Source: Isoetes taiwanensis (lineage: Eukaryota; Streptophyta; Lycopodiopsida; Isoetales; Isoetaceae). Taken from it: 64,000 nt of DNA. Of the stretch, positions 11,680-22,763 are shown one piece after another. The notes beneath the pieces are model-generated. The model did not search any database and was not told where the DNA came from. It saw only the letters and a list, made by a program, of their open reading frames with translations. Both the position numbers and the translations under genes were made by a program. The DNA is taken from the NCBI GenBank assembly GCA_021234155.1, contig JAJEKV010000025.1:9733017-9797016 (forward strand), in the 5' to 3' direction. Position 1 is the stretch's first letter; every line of letters begins with the position of its first letter.

Positions 11680-11708
11680 ACGGGGGAGGCCGAGCCTCTC
11701 TGTCCCGT
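11680..11708 (+). other. Isolated stem-loop resembling the array units
   Basis: ACGGG pairs with CCCGT. Inside, GAGGC-CGA-GCCTC forms a perfect 5-bp stem with a triloop, followed by unpaired TCTGT on the 3' side only. The layout (outer stem, inner stem with triloop, one-sided 3' bulge) is that of the array at 10893-11127. Confidence 0.5.
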
Positions 11709-12909
11709 AACTTATTCCGTCCACCTTTTACTCAAATGAATTTGCCTTGCCTATGCAGCCCCTAGCCTCTGCTGTATTCCCTGAATCATTGCTCTTCCAA
11801 ATTCTGCCATAGCTATCATGTTCCTAGCCTGATGCTCCTATGACCGTGCTTGACATAAAAGTCTCACACAAGCATATATTGTTTCTAAACATATGTCTCT
11901 AGCCTAATGCTCCTAAGACCTTGCTTGACATAAAAGCCTCAATAGCGGTGCATAATAAAAGAGTGCAATCTACAATCAGAATTGTACAAGGACCACTACG
12001 CATAGATCAAATCCAATAAATGTTTCAATGTTCAAAATACCTGGGCAACGCGCTCAAGTGTGATATCCTTGAGATATATAGGCGTCCGCAAACTGATATC
12101 AGCAAAAACATTGCTTCCCTTGAGTGGAAGACACTGCCCTGGTTCTCCAAAACTAGGCTGCAACACCCTGTTTGCTATTGAATGCTTTTGAAATGCTCCG
12201 GATATTATACTGATACCCAAATAGCTGTCAATATTGCACAATTTATATACTCTGATATCAAGTTACCACCGCATTTACTTGCAGCCGTTATCAAGCTGCC
12301 TTATCTTTAAAAGGTACCCTGTTCATATTTGTTCATCTGCCAAGAATACCGGGAAAATCTATCTCTGCTATATTGGAGTATATCATTTTTGCAAACGTTT
12401 TTCAGAGGACACTTCATAGACCACAAAGTCATGATTATCATATCTGGAATTATCAGCCAGTTACCACTATGCTGCTCTTCATCCAGTTAATGCCAATCTA
12501 TAATTTATAGCTTAAGAAACAAAACCTGCTCCCAATTTATCCATTATACCATGTACGTGTACAGGGGTGCTGTTTTGAACAGCTTAGTAAGGGAATGCCA
12601 TTTGCACTTTCTGGAAATACTTCTGCATTATGACTAAGAATACTCCAATCACCCCAAAGTTTCAAAGGGATAGGCAAGAAAGTAACCTTAGCAAACATTT
12701 CTTTTTTCTGATCCAGCGATGGCAAAAAAGCTTGACATAAATGTTTAAAACCAACAAAGTCCTCCAAAATCAGAAGCATATCCAGAACTTCTAAGCTGCA
12801 GGCCAAACAAGAGAAATGTTGGCCATACTTTCTGTGAGTTTACTGCATGGTTCTCTGCAATACTAAATCAACACAAAGCATGCAGCAGAAAGATGCATCT
12901 CACTTCCTT
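11709..12909. other. Gene-free stretch downstream of the F-box gene
   Basis: A short direct repeat occurs at about 11825-11860 and 11895-11930 (CTAGCCT.ATGCTCCTA...CTTGACATAAAAG). The part next to 12909 probably holds the 3' UTR of the minus-strand F-box gene. The frame at 12537-12806 (minus) is not recognised. Confidence 0.4.
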
Positions 12910-13933
12910 TCAAGTAGGTAAGGCCAAAGCACCAGCAACATGGCCATTTTCACACACATATGCTCGAATATATGGTTCTCCATCATCATGATATTCAAGA
13001 GATCTTCTCAAGCAGAAGGTTGTAACCATATCCCATGTTGAAACAGAGCTGCAATAAGCACATCTGATATCAACTTTCTTAGCCTTCAAATCTCTCAAAT
13101 TTCTCCAAACCTGAGATCCTTTGAAGTTCTGGAAAATCCCTCGAAAAAGCTCATAATTCTTTTTCTCATCTCTATGCGTGCATCCTGGCCAACTACATAT
13201 ATACAAGTTGTCTGCTCTAAACCTGCCAGCAAGAAGCTTGGTGCCCTGTTCTCTAGAAAACGCCTTACTCTTTGCTAGATGAGGTCCCTCTGGTGGTGTA
13301 TTTGAGACCATGCTTAAAGGACTAGAATCGCATGTCCTAATTTCCCTGTAAGAAGAGGGCTTGTCATGTATTTTCTGTCTCTGAGACAATAAGTAACCTG
13401 CATTTGATTCTGTTCCTTCCTTGCGCTTATTTAAGCCCTGAACTTGACCTTCTTTATTTATTGTGCAAGAACTTAGCGATACACAATCATGAGCTGAATT
13501 ATTTATCACAGAAACCTCTTCAAACGTGCAGATGTCTCTGGAGCTGATGCTTTCAATATTCTTACTAGTTGATCCCTCCTCTACCATGTAATTTTCAGTA
13601 CAACCTAGCTCTCTTTCTAGGCTAAAATCCCAACTATCTAACAGAACCCCAGCACTTCTTAGCCCAGGGCAACAATGAACAAGCTTATACAACAATCCCC
13701 AACCACCAGCTGGCTCTGAAAGCTTATTGCAACATGTTCTAGTAGTTTGTAAAAGATCATCAACTATGGTAGGAATTACCTTGACGCAATAATTTTTCCA
13801 GCAAATGCTCCGAACCAGGATGGAAAATCTGCGACATACACAAACCATTCTTGCAAGATCTTTAGGGTCCTCATCTAATCTGGACAGGATATTACAGAGT
13901 ATATCCTCGGAAACGGACGGGACATCTCCGGAT
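12910..13933 (-). CDS. EID1-like F-box protein (phytochrome A-associated F-box family); 5' end unresolved
   Basis: The family member EID1 is the substrate-recognition subunit of an SCF ubiquitin ligase and damps phytochrome A signalling in the nucleus. The frame opens with an F-box-like segment (VSEDILCNILSRL, then Leu/Ala/Cys-rich VCVCRRF). A family block, GGWGLLYKLVHCCPGL, follows. After a variable Ser-rich middle the conserved C-terminus begins at SREQGTKLLAGRFRADNLYI. It continues with a Cys-rich part (CSWPGCTH, RCAYCSS) and the EID1 signature DDGEPYIRAYVCENGHVAGA just before the stop at 12910. The frame stays open upstream but has no in-frame ATG before the F-box. A pyrimidine-rich stretch ending CCTAG on the minus strand (just right of 13933) could be a splice acceptor, so I end the exon there. 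The first exon or start codon was not found. The rest appears intact. Confidence 0.85.
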
Positions 13934-16389
13934 CTAGGTATAAAGTAGAATATCAAGTAAACTTTGAATAAAAATCTAGGCCAATCCTCGGAAAAGAAAA
14001 ATGCCACCCTTAACAAAATCAAATCCGCAGTTCTTCATGTGAAGCAGCACACAGATGCAATCTGTCTTGAACTTGGCGTCATTCCTGAGATTCGAAGAAC
14101 CCTAATTCTTCATCGCCTTGCCATCGCCTTGCCATCGCCTTTCCACAGAGTTATATTTAATAGTTTCAGATCAGATACACAGAATATTCAACAACACTTC
14201 TCAAGTATAAGCTATAATCACAGACAGTTTGATAACTGGAACCGTATTCACAGTTTTAAAATTGAATAACAAAATACTTGATGGACTTATCTGTGAATAG
14301 CACAAATGCAAGAACTCCAAGAGATCTTCTGGCAACTTGGCAGGGACGTTTCTTCAAGATCTTCAACAAGATTCGGCATAAAAGATTATGGCCTGCGGCT
14401 CCATTCAAATATACTCTTCTACTGCTAAGAATACCTAACGGCCTACTGCCAGATGATCTAAACCGATGCAGTGAATGCCCCGGAACGGCTGTCTGCTCTA
14501 AAATCTTCTGATCAGATTTGCTTCTACTTTTCTACTCTAATCGGCTGCCTCACAATCTGATCGGCTCCTTCCCATACATCCCTGAGATTTGTTGCCCAAC
14601 TCTGGTCGGATCTTCCCTTGTATGCTCGGATCTGCTGGTCTGCCTCTTTCTCTGATCCATTCCTGCCCTTTCAGATCCGCTCCTCCAACTGGTCGACCGC
14701 CTCCTCCCTTGGTTCCGCTCCCTGCAACCACAAGCCCCCTTTTGATGGCTTTACCACTAAAATTAGATAACCTTTCAAATTGTCTCGCCACTTCCAATTC
14801 TCCAGAAAATCTGCAGGAACTCACTACGGCAAAAAAAAACTACTCCAATTTTTCTTCTACACCTATGCATTTGGCCATTCGAAGTGCTCCAGCCACCAGC
14901 AGTACCATGGCCACTCTTTTTGCTTCGATTTCAAGCCGGTCTTAGATCTACCACGATTTTTTCTAACTATATGGAACTCTTCTGGATTTGAAAAGAATAG
15001 GATTCTTCGATCCCTCAAATAATTCTGCCATTGCGCCAATCTTGGGGTTTTGTTGACAGGAAAATATACCTTGTTTTTTCCATATCGTTAAACTTGGCCA
15101 TGGAATTTTCCTTGGCGAGATGGGACAAAACTCATTTTCCATAGCAAGGGGGTCAATCCCATTTTCCACATCATTGCTGTACCCACCATCATTGGAGCAT
15201 TTTAGAACATTGACAGAGCAGATGAAGAAAGAGAAGAATAGAGAATTGAACCCTCGTACAAGCAAGGCAGTTTCTCATTGCAGAGGGCATTCCATCTTGG
15301 TTCTGGTTAGCTCTTGTGGTCAATATGGGAGCGTTGAAGGCGTCATATTTTTCGGGGCATTTACCTATCTGTACACGGTATTATTGCTGCCGCCCAGAAT
15401 AAGATACTAATGGCTTACGGGTGTTTCTCCCTTGAGTTAGAAGTGAGGGAATGTATTTGGATTCAATATCTTCAAATTGGTCCTTATCATTCCTATTCTG
15501 GAGTAAGTATGTTGTGAGTTCTTGTGGCATCTTCTTGTGCTTACACAGTTAGATGAGACATGTACATTCTGTACTTTTCATATATGATTCGAACACCTTT
15601 TGCTTTCGTCCTTAAAAAAACAAAAAAGAATATGTTGTCATTATGAGAGACCCCAAGAATCAATACCCAGTTCTCTACTCTAGATAGATTCTAAACATGT
15701 AAGCTAGGGCATCATCATAAGCGCGCTCTGAAGGTAAGATGGTCTATCCTTATCTCTTGCTTGCATGCTCTCTTGTTGGCTATTGTAGGGCTGAGGCACA
15801 TATCCTTCTCTTCCACATAGCATGAACGTCGTTTATTTACGTGGAGTAAGTGTATAATCTCATGAAGTAGACCGGACATTAAAAAATGCTGCTTAAGGTC
15901 ATGATGATTTCAGTGGCATATCAAAGCCTTTACCATTGAATTGGTAATTCAATAGTTTTTAAGAGGCAGTCTGTTAGAGATTTAAAAATTGATATTATTG
16001 ATAAAGAGGCAAAAAAGCTCCTTCACGAAGTTTATATAGTTGGTGAATGCGTTAGAAGAGAGGAGGCTTCCCCATAACAATTTGGCAAATTAATCTCATC
16101 TTTTTACTGAAGGAAGCCTACTAAGCATAGTGGCAAATATTTCAAAATTCCCAAAAAATATCAATTTTGCGATATAGCCACTAAAATCAACACTAGTCCA
16201 GTGAGTCCCCATGATGATATCTGGCCTCCAAATTTGAGGTCGAATTCCAACTTTGGCTTGAACTTTTTAGAGATTGTGGGAGATCTCTAAATGCACCGAT
16301 CCCATGCTTTATTTAAAAAATAAATAAATAAAAGCAGAATGAGGGCAAGGCTTGAGCAGGGCCAAATTTACCAATTCAACGATATATTG
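13934..16389. other. Gene-free stretch upstream of the F-box gene
   Basis: Probably includes the promoter and a 5' exon or leader of the EID1-like gene. A short tandem CCTTGCCATCG repeat lies at 14117-14138. The many short frames (14589-14945, 14963-15265, 15120-15410) overlap on opposite strands and show no family signature. Confidence 0.4.
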
Positions 16390-16475
16390 GGTCCATAAGC
16401 CAGTTGGTCTCCATGGACGATAAAAATACATTTTATTGTATTTTATTCTCTCTTTTCTTTTCTTTTCTTTTATGC
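16390..16475 (+). repeat. SINE-like 3' tail, copy 1
   Basis: GGGTCCATAAGCC-(A)GTTGGTCTCCATGGACGATAAAA followed by T-rich sequence and (TTTCT)n. The same block occurs inverted at 18936-18968 and forward at 54830-54875. From memory it resembles the 3' tail of Au-type plant SINEs. The 5' promoter-bearing part was not identified. Confidence 0.45.
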
Positions 16476-18284
16476 TACTGAGGCAGATATGTTGTTTTAG
16501 ATTTAGCAAATGGATCAAGAACTAGCTAACTTTTGGGACTATGTTTATTGGGGGTTTTGTTTTTTAAAAGTGGAGTAGACTAGTCATGATTTTGTTGTAA
16601 GGATGTTTATTGCACATTATGGTTTTTGTTTTTTTTTTTATAAGACATTCTTTTAATTGAATTGAATAATTTTTCACGCATATAGAAATGATTATTATGA
16701 TTATTTGTACAATGGCAACCAAGGTAAAAAGTGCGGGGGTTTACTCAAAGAAATGCCAGAGGTATTGTATTAAATTACATGCAAAAAGCTACATGATATA
16801 CAAAATTTTGGACTGGAAAGAATCCTACCCCGAAAACATGGATGATCAAATCAACTTCATTCACCTCAAGAAAGAGGGAGATTGGATCAAATACTTAAAC
16901 AAAAGTATTAAGGTTATTAAAAGCAGATAATAAGTATTTTTTATAGGAAACTAGGAGGCACAAAGCTGCTTAGAAGTCCAGAACCCCATCCAGGGTGATG
17001 ATAAAGAATGCATCCCGGGTATGCTGGAACATAAGATCATCAAGCTCTGTTGGCCCAAGGGGAGTAGAGTCAAGCAAATGCAGGATCCAAGTATCCGATC
17101 AATTCTGGAGAATATGCAGTTTTTCTTCAAAATATTTTTTGATTTCCTTATTGTATTCCCAAATGTCTTTGTCCTTTAGAGCTCGCTCTAAGGTCATGTA
17201 GCCAACACACTCAGACTTTACCTAATGCAAACACTCAATGGCTTGCTGCTGAAAGAGCATCACTGTGCTAGGATCAACATGATACTGTCCTCCCTCCATG
17301 TGCTTCTTCCCCAGAAAATATGTGCAAGAATAGTAAAAAGGAGGTTAAAGAATTGAAAAAGCCCAGAGTGTGTCCCAAAGAATTCCACTTAACATCGTTG
17401 TCAGGGCCCTTTTTGAATTTGTGAGCCATAGCAGTTTCCACGAGCAAACATTGAAAGGATGCTTTAAACTCATTAAGACTGAGATTGAATTGGGAGATGG
17501 CCACATTATTTTTATGCTTCCATATGGCCCAGCAGCACAGAGTTCTAATGGTGCCTTCAAACCTAGAGTGTTCAAGAAGTTAAATGAACCATCTTCGTCT
17601 GCAAGGACATCACCTAATAAAGGGTGATAATTGATTTATTCAATGATATTTATTTAGCGATAATCTTTTGCACTAAATATTCAAATTATTTAACCCTTTG
17701 GCATACGGTGAGAATATTAACAATGTACTTTATATATGGTTATCGAGAAGGTCTAAAGCAAATCACAATTTCTCAAACTCAGGCTCATATCTTCTTTATG
17801 GAGAAAATAGAGAATGGTACATCCAAACAAATACAAACTGTAGATACACATACTTGATTTTAGATAGAACCAACATCCACTTCCTTAAAATCCTAGCCCC
17901 TGCCCCGAGCCTGCCTCTCTCCCTCCCTCCCTCCCTCCCTCTCTCTCGCTCGTAGGCCACATGCTTGCCAAAATACCCATCTCTCGTTCTCTCAGAATTA
18001 TACGTATTTTTCTAGGAGGAGAGGAGAGAAGGCTGTCTCTCGAGTTCTAACAGCATCGGTTAGACTTCAAAAGTTTATGGCCCACCGGAGAACTAGTCTA
18101 TCGATCCATTCCGGTAGGGCAGGCTTTTGTGGGATAATTCCCCTTCAAATTTGAATCGGCCTCCAAAATGTGGGATATTTCTTTCCCTGTTCCTGCTGGT
18201 AGGTAAGCTTTGTGGGATATTTCATTTGCCATGTTTCTTGCATAGGGTTGCATTTGCCGACCGTTCTATCATGGATCGATTGCC
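16476..18284. other. Gene-free stretch with a CCCT microsatellite
   Basis: A (CCCT)n/(CT)n microsatellite spans about 17915-17952. A minus-strand frame (17274-17575) and plus frames (17370-17627) overlap, and neither has a recognised domain. Confidence 0.45.
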
Positions 18285-18635
18285 ATGTTTTTGCAGGCTC
18301 TTACAACCGGATTTGCCTTTCAAAGGTTCTGTTTGCAGCTTATTGAGCTCAACGAGCTTGAAGACCCAATGAATCTTTTCAATGGCGATGATTTGCAAGA
18401 AAATAACAGTTTGTTCTTCTGTGCTGCCTCAGCTTTGATGTTAGCTAGATCCTGCAGGGTTAGAAGGCCACATAGAAGATTCTGGATTGCTCCAAGGCAA
18501 AGAACACAATGGGATAATATAGATAACCATGCATGGAATTGGCTGCCTTTTTTTGAAGACGATATGTGGCACCAATTTTACAGAATGGAAAGGGCCAATT
18601 CAAGCAAAGCAAATAAGAAACAATATCTGTTGTAA
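18285..18635 (+). pseudogene. PIF/Harbinger-like (ALP1/HARBI1-type) N-terminal fragment, tentative
   Basis: The frame encodes about 116 residues. RRPHRRFWIAPRQ is followed by a Trp-rich block (WNWLPFFEDDMWHQFYRMER). HARBI1/ALP1-type nucleases and plant proteins derived from them have a comparable start: a basic RR-x-W segment, then an acidic D-x-W-x2-x-FRM motif. No DDE nuclease domain follows, and the frame stops at 18633-18635 where a full-length protein would continue for several hundred residues. It may be a truncated transposase relic, the first exon of a split gene, or a chance resemblance. Flanks show no terminal inverted repeats that I can define. Confidence 0.35.
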
Positions 18636-18929
18636 TAGAATTTAATATCAGAACAACATAAGCTTCATTTAAATTGAATTAATAAAATTTGAACAAGCTA
18701 AGAAATACCTCTAGATCGGAAATCAGCAAAGCGGATCGAAGAATTAGTGGGAATTCAAGGATTTGCGTGGCATTGAAGACCAATAAACAAGGGGAAATGG
18801 CACCCCAGAATTTTGGGAGGGAAAGTTTTCGGTGATGATTTTCAGGCGACATAATTTTAGGGGGTTGTTAAGTTAGTGGTTAATGGAAATGCGTCTAACG
18901 GCTGTTAGGGAAGGAAAGAAGGAAGGAAG

Positions 18930-18968
18930 GTACTTTTATCGTCCACGGAGACCAATCGGTCTATGGGA
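18930..18968 (-). repeat. SINE-like 3' tail, copy 2 (inverted)
   Basis: Reverse complement reads GGGTCCCATAGACC-GATTGGTCTCC-GTGGACGATAAAA, matching 16390-16432 and 54830-54850. It lies just after a GGAA-rich microsatellite (18906-18929). Confidence 0.5.
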
Positions 18969-19545
18969 CCCAATACAAAAACGCAGCAAGCGGATTACTG
19001 CCCGGATTAAAAAACCCCCGCCCCGAAGGGTTTTCGAGGGAAAAACCGTGGCAGCAATCAGCCTGCTGACAAACTGTCCTAACATATAAAATGCAGAAAC
19101 ACCCAAATATATACAGTCATGCACCGCACCCGTAGTGCCTAATCAGCGGGCAGCCAGGCGGGGGCAAAGGTGACCTCGCAGGTCCAGTACCTCCTGAATG
19201 TACGACCCCAGGGCACGTACTGACGGTGTGTTCATCAGCAAATGCAAGGGCAAGTCCAGCCGTACTAAGGGAGCGTGTCCGCCCGGATCTCGACCAACGC
19301 CGGCAACTCGAAAGTGTGAGACTCATCCTCAATGGCACCCGTTTGACAAAGACCGACAGAGCCTGTCCTGGCGGGGCTCCCCAATCCACCTGCCCGTCTC
19401 GATGCGAAGATGGTGGGCACCTGTGCGAATGGAGGCAATGAGTCTGCGCTTTTTCAGGGGCGAATCATCTCTCAAGGTGAGAGTTGAGTTTTTCCACTCT
19501 CACCCATCTCTCATAATCTCTCATTCTCTCTAAGTCAGTTGGCCA
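18969..19545. other. GC-rich unassigned stretch
   Basis: More GC-rich than its surroundings, with frames open on both strands (19198-19533 plus, 19117-19389 minus). It could be an LTR or structured repeat fragment. I found no paired copy in the window and no protein motif. Confidence 0.3.
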
Positions 19546-19608
19546 AGACCTCTCCCTCCCTCTCCCTCTCTCTCTGTGTGTGTGTTTGTGTGTGCATGTG
19601 CGTGCATG
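19546..19608. repeat. Compound microsatellite (CT)n-(TG)n
   Basis: CTCCCTCCCTCTCCC leads into (CT)n and then (TG)n with TGCATG interruptions. Confidence 0.85.
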
Positions 19609-20054
19609 TTGAGATGGCCATCCAATGTATTTTTCCAATCCCAAAAAGGTTCTTTCAGTAAATTTGAGGCACCAAATGATGATGCCAAACAACATAATAC
19701 TAAATCAATTGTCAAAATCTTGAAACACACAAAATGATGCCCACCACTAGGAGGGTTTCCTTTCGATCCTTTTTCTTAACCGCAACAAAGGAGCTTGTAG
19801 TTTAATAAAGGTTAAGTAATTTATAAAATGGATATTCTCCTAACCACAACTAAGAAGCTTGTGAATAAACAAAGGTTAAATAATTTATGAAATGGATATT
19901 CGTGCAAAAACGTGCATATCTAGGCCTACATCATTACAAGATGGGAATCCATTTTGTCTGTCTAACAAAACAAAGAAATATGTAAGGTGGGGTCGCCAAA
20001 TAAGGAAATAAAGTGGATGAAGCTTCTTTTAAGTGACCAAAAATTTGTCTGAGA
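19609..20054. other. Upstream region of the RALF gene
   Basis: AT-rich. A roughly 35-base sequence (AACCACAACTAAGAAGCTTG... AAAGGTTAA.TAATTTAT.AAATGGATATTC) occurs twice, near 19778-19832 and 19838-19902. No clear TATA box was assigned. Confidence 0.4.
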
Positions 20055-20390
20055 ATGGAGCGGGTAGAGAAGGCAATGCTAATTCTGGCCTTGCTTATGG
20101 GCTGCAACATTGCCAATTCTTTAAACTCAGAAGGCAAATTCTGCAGCGGAATTGCAGGAGAGTGCGACGAAGAAGAAGAATTGCTGGATTCTATTATTCA
20201 TAGAAGGTTTTTGGCAAGCACCACGAACTACATTAGTTACAATTCCCTTGTTAGGAACCAAATTCCTTGCCCTGCCGGATCTGGACGGTCGTACTACACT
20301 ACAAACTGTAAATCTGCCTCTGGTATTGCAGATCCTACTAAACGAAGCTGCTCCACTGCTACTCGTTGTCAACGAGATACTTCTTCATAG
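20055..20390 (+). CDS. RALF: RALF-family peptide hormone precursor
   Basis: Predicted 111-residue secreted prohormone. RALF peptides bind CrRLK1L receptor kinases such as FERONIA at the cell surface and affect growth, alkalinisation and immunity. An N-terminal hydrophobic signal peptide (AMLILALLMGC, about residues 7-17) precedes an acidic propeptide containing EEEELLDSII. The dibasic processing site RRFL (residues 52-55) matches the RRxL site used by the subtilase S1P. The mature region carries the receptor-binding YISY motif and the four family cysteines (in IPC, TNC, RSC, TRC). Length and order match canonical RALFs. The frame is single-exon, as usual for the family, and starts at the first ATG. 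No defect is visible. Confidence 0.93.
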   Translation: MERVEKAMLILALLMGCNIANSLNSEGKFCSGIAGECDEEEELLDSIIHRRFLASTTNYISYNSLVRNQIPCPAGSGRSYYTTNCKSASGIADPTKRSCSTATRCQRDTSS

Positions 20391-21981
20391 GTCCGCTCTA
20401 TCTTTGTCTCACACTTTATTTACAACAGTTTCATCTTTGGTACTTTTATGATTTGATCTGAATCTTCATTCTTTATTCTGAAGCTAAACATGAATATGTA
20501 CATTTGGGTATAAACCAGTGAACTTTAAGTTCTGTTGGTGCTTATTCTAGCAATATGTTTTTTCTTTGTTTCTCTTGTTGATGCTATTTATAGAACTTCG
20601 TTGGCTAAACCAATGTAATAATTCTAAACAAGAGAATATTATGTTACGTGTGTCATTTGGTACAAAATGGCATTGCAAACTCCAAGGTATCATCGCATAT
20701 TCTTTTAGTCTTCTAAATTGTGTGAGCTTTAACCGCCATGGCTAAATTAGACAAAAGAAATGAAAAAAAAAAAGTAGAGAAAAGGTTTACCAAGATTCCT
20801 AGGGCCAAAGTATGTAGATGAGTTTCTATGGAGCAAGGATCCCAACTAGGTTAGCTAGGTCGGAAGCAAATGCATGCTTGTAGTTTAGGACATCTACTAA
20901 TAAAGTTTAGAAGGGCACTAGCCCTACAGAATGCCGAATGTCATGTGCCGTCGGTTGTGTAGTATTGGCATCGGTCAATAGGGCTGTAAGAATGATGCCT
21001 AACTATCTTATATGACTTTCATGTAAATTCACTATTCATGTCACTTCCATTGCACAAATACCCATGCATATAAATTCTAAACAAGCTGCTAAGCACTATA
21101 GATTGTCCCAATGCCAAGTCCAGTTGGATGTGGAGATGTTGGATTGTAAGGATGATGCTTGAATATGACAGAAGTAGGAAGGGAAGTTACCTGCAGTAAA
21201 AAATTTTGAGTAAACATAAACCATTACATTCAACATTTTTAAATTAAAATCCCCCCAAAAATGCCCTTTGATTTGGGTGCATATTCACATGCGAGGTGAT
21301 GTAGGGCAATGAGAGCCCCTTTTATACTCTCTTAAATCGTATAATACATGTATAAAATCAAAACCTTGCCTCAAACCTTTATTCCACAAAGCTTGTATCA
21401 AAACTTGTCGAAGCATGCCCCACAAATGAGAATCGCTATCTATGGTGTAGATTGAGGAATAACTTGTACATATACGCATCCAACAGCTTTCAATAACCAG
21501 AGTCATTCTTTGTGTGAATATGCACCCAAAGTAAAGGGGGTTTTAAGAAATAAGGGAATAAATTACTATACTTATTTTTTTCTTTAGATAAACTAACCTT
21601 GGGTGAACTGTTCTCAAATTCATTTCTAGAGTTTCTATAGTTTGGCTAAGCTTTCTAAACTTTGCCACCCTTAGTTTCTCATGTTTGGCTAACTTTCAAG
21701 TCTTTCATCAATATAAGTTTGTACATTTGGCTATTTTTCTCAAAAGTCATGACCACAGCTTAGATAGACAATATTTAATTTAAAGCCTTTCCAATATGTT
21801 TGAGCCATTTCATTTGCATAAGAATGAATGAAAGAAATAACAACTATCTCTTTAACTTTGACCAAATATGATCCAAATCTCTCAAACAATAAGCGATTGC
21901 GTGATCATTATTGCAGTACTATTCATTACAAATAACCAATTAATAAACGAGGAGCTTTAAAAAATTGTCTAGGATTTTTTT
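20391..21981. other. Gene-free stretch
   Basis: Begins with the likely RALF 3' UTR. An inverted pair (GGGTGCATATTCACA near 21275 and TGTGAATATGCACCC near 21511) brackets about 225 bases. These could be ends of a small MITE-like element, but no TSD was confirmed. Confidence 0.35.
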
Positions 21982-22158
21982 TTGGGTTGCCCCTAGGGGG
22001 GCAAACCCTCGTTTATGTGGGTATGTGGGCATATTCAGGTATATGCTGGCATATGCCTAGCATATACTGGTGACTGCTAAAAACTGGCTCGACCCTGTAA
22101 ATTGGCGGTGGCCAGTATCGCTGGGCGGCGGTGTGGAAACTGGGTAACTGGCGGGCCA
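21982..22158 (+). repeat. Dispersed TTGGGTTGCCCC repeat, copy 1
   Basis: Starts TTGGGTTGCCCCTAG, then GCAAACCCTCGTTTATGTGG, a GGCATATTC...GGTATATG block and an ACTGGCGG-rich tail. Copies lie at 24483-24660 and 25522-25605. Copies 1 and 2 bracket the two gene fragments between them. Confidence 0.7.
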
Positions 22159-22193
22159 TAGTTTGAGAAGAACTAGATGCGATAGCCAAATGG

Positions 22194-22680
22194 TTGCTCT
22201 GTGATCAAGTTTCTGATGCTCTGCCGACTTCCCCCTACTGGAGTGGCTTATCTATCGGAGGCATTTTATCTACCGGAGCTCATGGAAGGTCTCTTTTAGG
22301 GCATGGAAGTGTTGTTCATGAGTATCTCAAAAACATCCGCCTTGTAGTCCCTGCTCCTGCCTCTCAAGGATTTGCTAGAATCATCTCTCTCGACCATCGT
22401 AACAAGAGCTTTGGGGCTGCTAGGATTTCTCTGGGTGTCCTTGGAGTTATCTCCAAAGTGACCTTCAAGTTGCAGCCCATTTTCAAGCGCTCTGTTACTA
22501 ATATTCTTACATCTGATCTTGACCTTGATAATAAGGTTGTTTCATTTGGTCAACAATATGAATTTGGTAATATCACTTAGTATCCATCTCAAGGATCTGT
22601 TGTGTTTATGGAAGACTACGGGGTCTCAATAAATTGTTCTGGTGATGGATCAGTGAAAAATTCCTCTGGATCAGTTTAAC
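22194..22680 (+). pseudogene. L-gulonolactone oxidase-like fragment (FAD-linked oxidase family)
   Basis: The family oxidises L-gulono-1,4-lactone or related substrates and carries an N-terminal FAD-binding (PCMH-type) domain. The frame contains the FAD-domain block LSIGGILSTGAHGRSLLGHG, then LGVLGVISKVTFKLQPIF, a conserved continuation in plant members. The frame ends at TAG (22578-22580). Homology continues in the same frame beyond the stop (YPSQGSVVFMEDYGV), where plant members have Trp, so this is a TGG to TAG nonsense change. The start of the protein, the C-terminal ALO domain and the catalytic end are all absent. It is a decayed internal fragment next to an unrelated PDI fragment. Confidence 0.8.
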
Positions 22681-22763
22681 ATGGGTTTTGCAACAAACAA
22701 TCCTGCATGCATTCCACATGCATTTAGCATTCTTTTTATCAGAATGGTCTCTTAAATTGGTAT

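Noticed and set aside
14020-14022. Start of the EID1-like protein at 14022
   Set aside because: That codon is TTG on the minus strand and the encoded N-terminus does not match the family.
16995-17627. Possible gene on either strand
   Set aside because: Overlapping short frames with no recognisable domain or consistent splice structure.
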